Assembly (NCBI GenBank): GCA_007922305.1
Contig: ML677326.1
Coordinates: 58,538,961 to 58,602,960, forward strand
Source: Dermatemys mawii
Lineage: Eukaryota; Chordata; Testudines; Dermatemydidae
Length of the DNA stretch: 64,000 bases
Direction of reading: 5' to 3'
How positions within the stretch are numbered: position 1 is the stretch's first letter; every line of letters starts with the position of its first letter. The position numbers were made by a program, and so were the translations under genes. Shown piece after piece: positions 62,278 to 64,000 of the stretch. The notes under the pieces were generated by a model. It saw only the letters and a list, made by a program, of their open reading frames with translations. It searched no databases and was not told where the DNA came from.

Positions 62278-63077
62278 CAGGGGTGGGCAAACTTTTTGGC
62301 CTGAGGGCCACATAGGGTTGTGAAATGGTATGGAGGGCTGAGTAGGGGAGGCTGTGCCTCCCCAAAGAGCCTGGTCCCTGCCTCTATCTACCTCCTCCCA
62401 CTTCCTGCCCCCTGACTGCTTCCCTCAGAATTCCTGACTCATCCAACCCCACATGCTCCTTGTCCCCTGACCACCCCCTTCAGAGACCCCTAGCCCCTAA
62501 CCACCCCCCGGGATCCCACCCTCCTATCTAAGCCCCCCTGCTCCTTGTCCCCTGACCACCTCCTCTAGTGACCCCACCCCCAACCACCCTCAGGACCCCA
62601 CCCCATATCCAACCCCCTGTTCCCCGTCCCCTGACAGCCTTGCCCCCCTTTCACACCCCCACCCCCTGACAGGCCTCCCACACCCTTCCATCCACTCCCT
62701 GTCCCCTGACCTCCCTGACCCATACCCACACCATGCCTCTAATTGCCCCCTGAAACCTCCTCCCATCCCCCTCCCCTGACTGCCCTCCTCCCCGAGTCCC
62801 CACCCCATCCAACTACCCCCTACTCCCTGTGCCTTGACTGTCCCCCGCAACCCTTTGCCCCTTATCCAATCTACCCACCCACTTGCTGCAGCCAGTGACG
62901 CCGCTAAAACGTTCCCCGGCAGGAGCGGCAAGCCGGATCACCAGCAGCGTGGCTGAGGGGGGAGGGAAGATAGCGGGGGAGGGGCCAGGGCTCGCCTCTC
63001 CAGCTGGAGCTCAGGATCCGGACAGCACGGTCCCGCAGACCAGACGTGACCTGCGGGCTGTAGTTTGCCTACCTCTG
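62278..63077. mobile_element. hAT-type element, 800 bp, with a C-rich minisatellite inside
   Basis: Ends CAGGGGTGGGCAAACTTT and GGGCTGTAGTTTGCCTACCTCTG-like, with a perfect 8-bp duplication AGCTAGAA (62270-62277 and 63078-63085). The interior from about 62370 to 62870 is a degenerate array of units of the form CTCCTTGTCCCCTGACCACC followed by CCCC-rich text. The extreme strand asymmetry leaves an open but non-coding stretch on the minus strand (62590-62931). Confidence 0.85.
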
Positions 63078-63085
63078 AGCTAGAA

Positions 63086-64000
63086 GATAGGCAAGATTTT
63101 CATGGCTGAAGACTCCTGGTTGTGGAATTCCCTCACAAACAAGTCCCAAAATAATCTCTTGGATATCTGTAAAATGTTATAGAGGATGGTGCCTTTTTTC
63201 TTTCTTAAACCTCTTGGCTCTCTCCCTTATTTTGTTAATCTACTATCCTCTTGCTTAGCATTGTATGAACCTTTTGCTAGTGGGTGGATTGCCAGACAGA
63301 TATTGGGTTTGCCTTTTTGCTAGATTTTTCTGATGATGCCTGGCTGTATTATTAGAATGGTGAGGTTTTTAAGAGGTTATATTGATTCTATTATGATTTT
63401 AGTGCAATGCTTATAGGCCTTCCAATACAACTTTTAAACTGAAAAATAATATCTACATGCCTAAATTCTCTAATCTATACATTATTTAATTGTAAACTTT
63501 GCTAAAGATAGTCTTGTATTTTTGAAGGGATAATTAAATGAGGAATTAATGAAGAACATAGGGTCAGGCCAAATGATGATCTAATGTGAAATTTCAGAAG
63601 TCAAAATATATGTGCTGAAAATTTCAATACACATAGTGCCCTCAATGCCTGGATCAAGAGCACATGTTGTCTATAATGATGAATTTCTAAATCTAACTCC
63701 CCCCCCTTTTTTTTAGCAGTAATGAGAGAACAGGGTGACTAACTGCAAGTGCGCTGATAAAAAAAGGTTGTTTTTTAATTTATCTACTGTCAAACTCATT
63801 TGAGCAGCTTGGATTCAAAAGTTTGACTTAGACTAAAAGATTAGGAGGTGGGTGTTCTGTGATAAAAGGAACAAAAGCAAGTCATATAGTAGAAAACAAC
63901 TAAATGAAAAAGGATGGTCAAAATAGAAAGAGTGGGAAACAGGGTGAAAAGTAAATACAGACTATGAAAAATGAGCAGAGAGCAGAATGGAAAAGAATTC
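63086..64000. other. TLL1 intron, right edge of window
   Basis: No exon or repeat recognised. The last 150 bp are purine-rich. Confidence 0.6.

Larger units (their letters stand above)
52904..64000 (-). other. TLL1: TLL1 intron upstream of EGF2, running off the window
   Basis: At least 11 kb, or split by the candidate exon at 56334-56456. It contains CR1s, the CACTG transposon and an 800-bp hAT element. The exon that ends CUB3 was not found in the window, so it presumably lies beyond 64000. Confidence 0.75.

Noticed and set aside
62590..62931. A 113-codon Gly/Trp-rich open stretch on the minus strand
   Set aside because: It is the complement of the C-rich array inside a hAT element, without start context or homology.

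Overview
This window is vertebrate nuclear DNA: AT-rich, intron-rich and full of decayed interspersed repeats. The sequence shows many CR1 LINE fragments, hAT-type short DNA transposons with 8-bp target-site duplications (TSDs), Penelope-like fragments and ERV-type solo LTRs. That mix, plus the exact wording of several families, suggests a reptile, most likely a turtle. The species call is inference, since nothing could be searched.

Only one host gene is supported. The minus strand carries the 3' end of TLL1 (tolloid-like 1), an extracellular astacin metalloprotease. Five exons read in order from high to low coordinates: EGF2 (52903-52778), CUB4 first half (51597-51470), CUB4 second half (45055-44842), CUB5 first part (39757-39507) and the terminal exon (36144-36010, ending in a stop codon). 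All four junctions between them agree in phase, and all acceptors and donors are canonical AG/GT. The protease, CUB1-3 and EGF1 exons lie beyond position 64000. A sixth segment, 56456-56334, has good splice sites and one open frame. It fits in phase between the CUB3 side and EGF2, so it is a candidate 41-codon cassette exon.

Positions 1-36009 are TLL1 3' UTR and downstream intergenic sequence. This part holds a Penelope fragment split by a solo LTR (6321-7320), a MIR/L2-like SINE split by two hAT insertions (9865-10590), a 680-bp hAT-like element rich in TATAGCGCTATA palindromes (16524-17204), a minus-strand solo LTR (18946-19723), further hAT elements (22960, 32065), CR1 pieces (9205, 26903) and a CR1-in-CR1 nest (30530).

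Positions 36145-64000 are TLL1 introns with older CR1s (36420, 42705, 47600, 54280, 57475), hAT elements (45872, 50622, 62278) and a Penelope foldback with two opposed hammerhead-like cores (52248-52468). The most complete mobile element is 58764-61294: CACTG ends, a TTA duplication, insertion into a recognisable CR1, and a transposase-like gene of about 557 codons broken by a single frameshift.

No tRNA or rRNA gene, CRISPR array or bacterial-type operon was seen.
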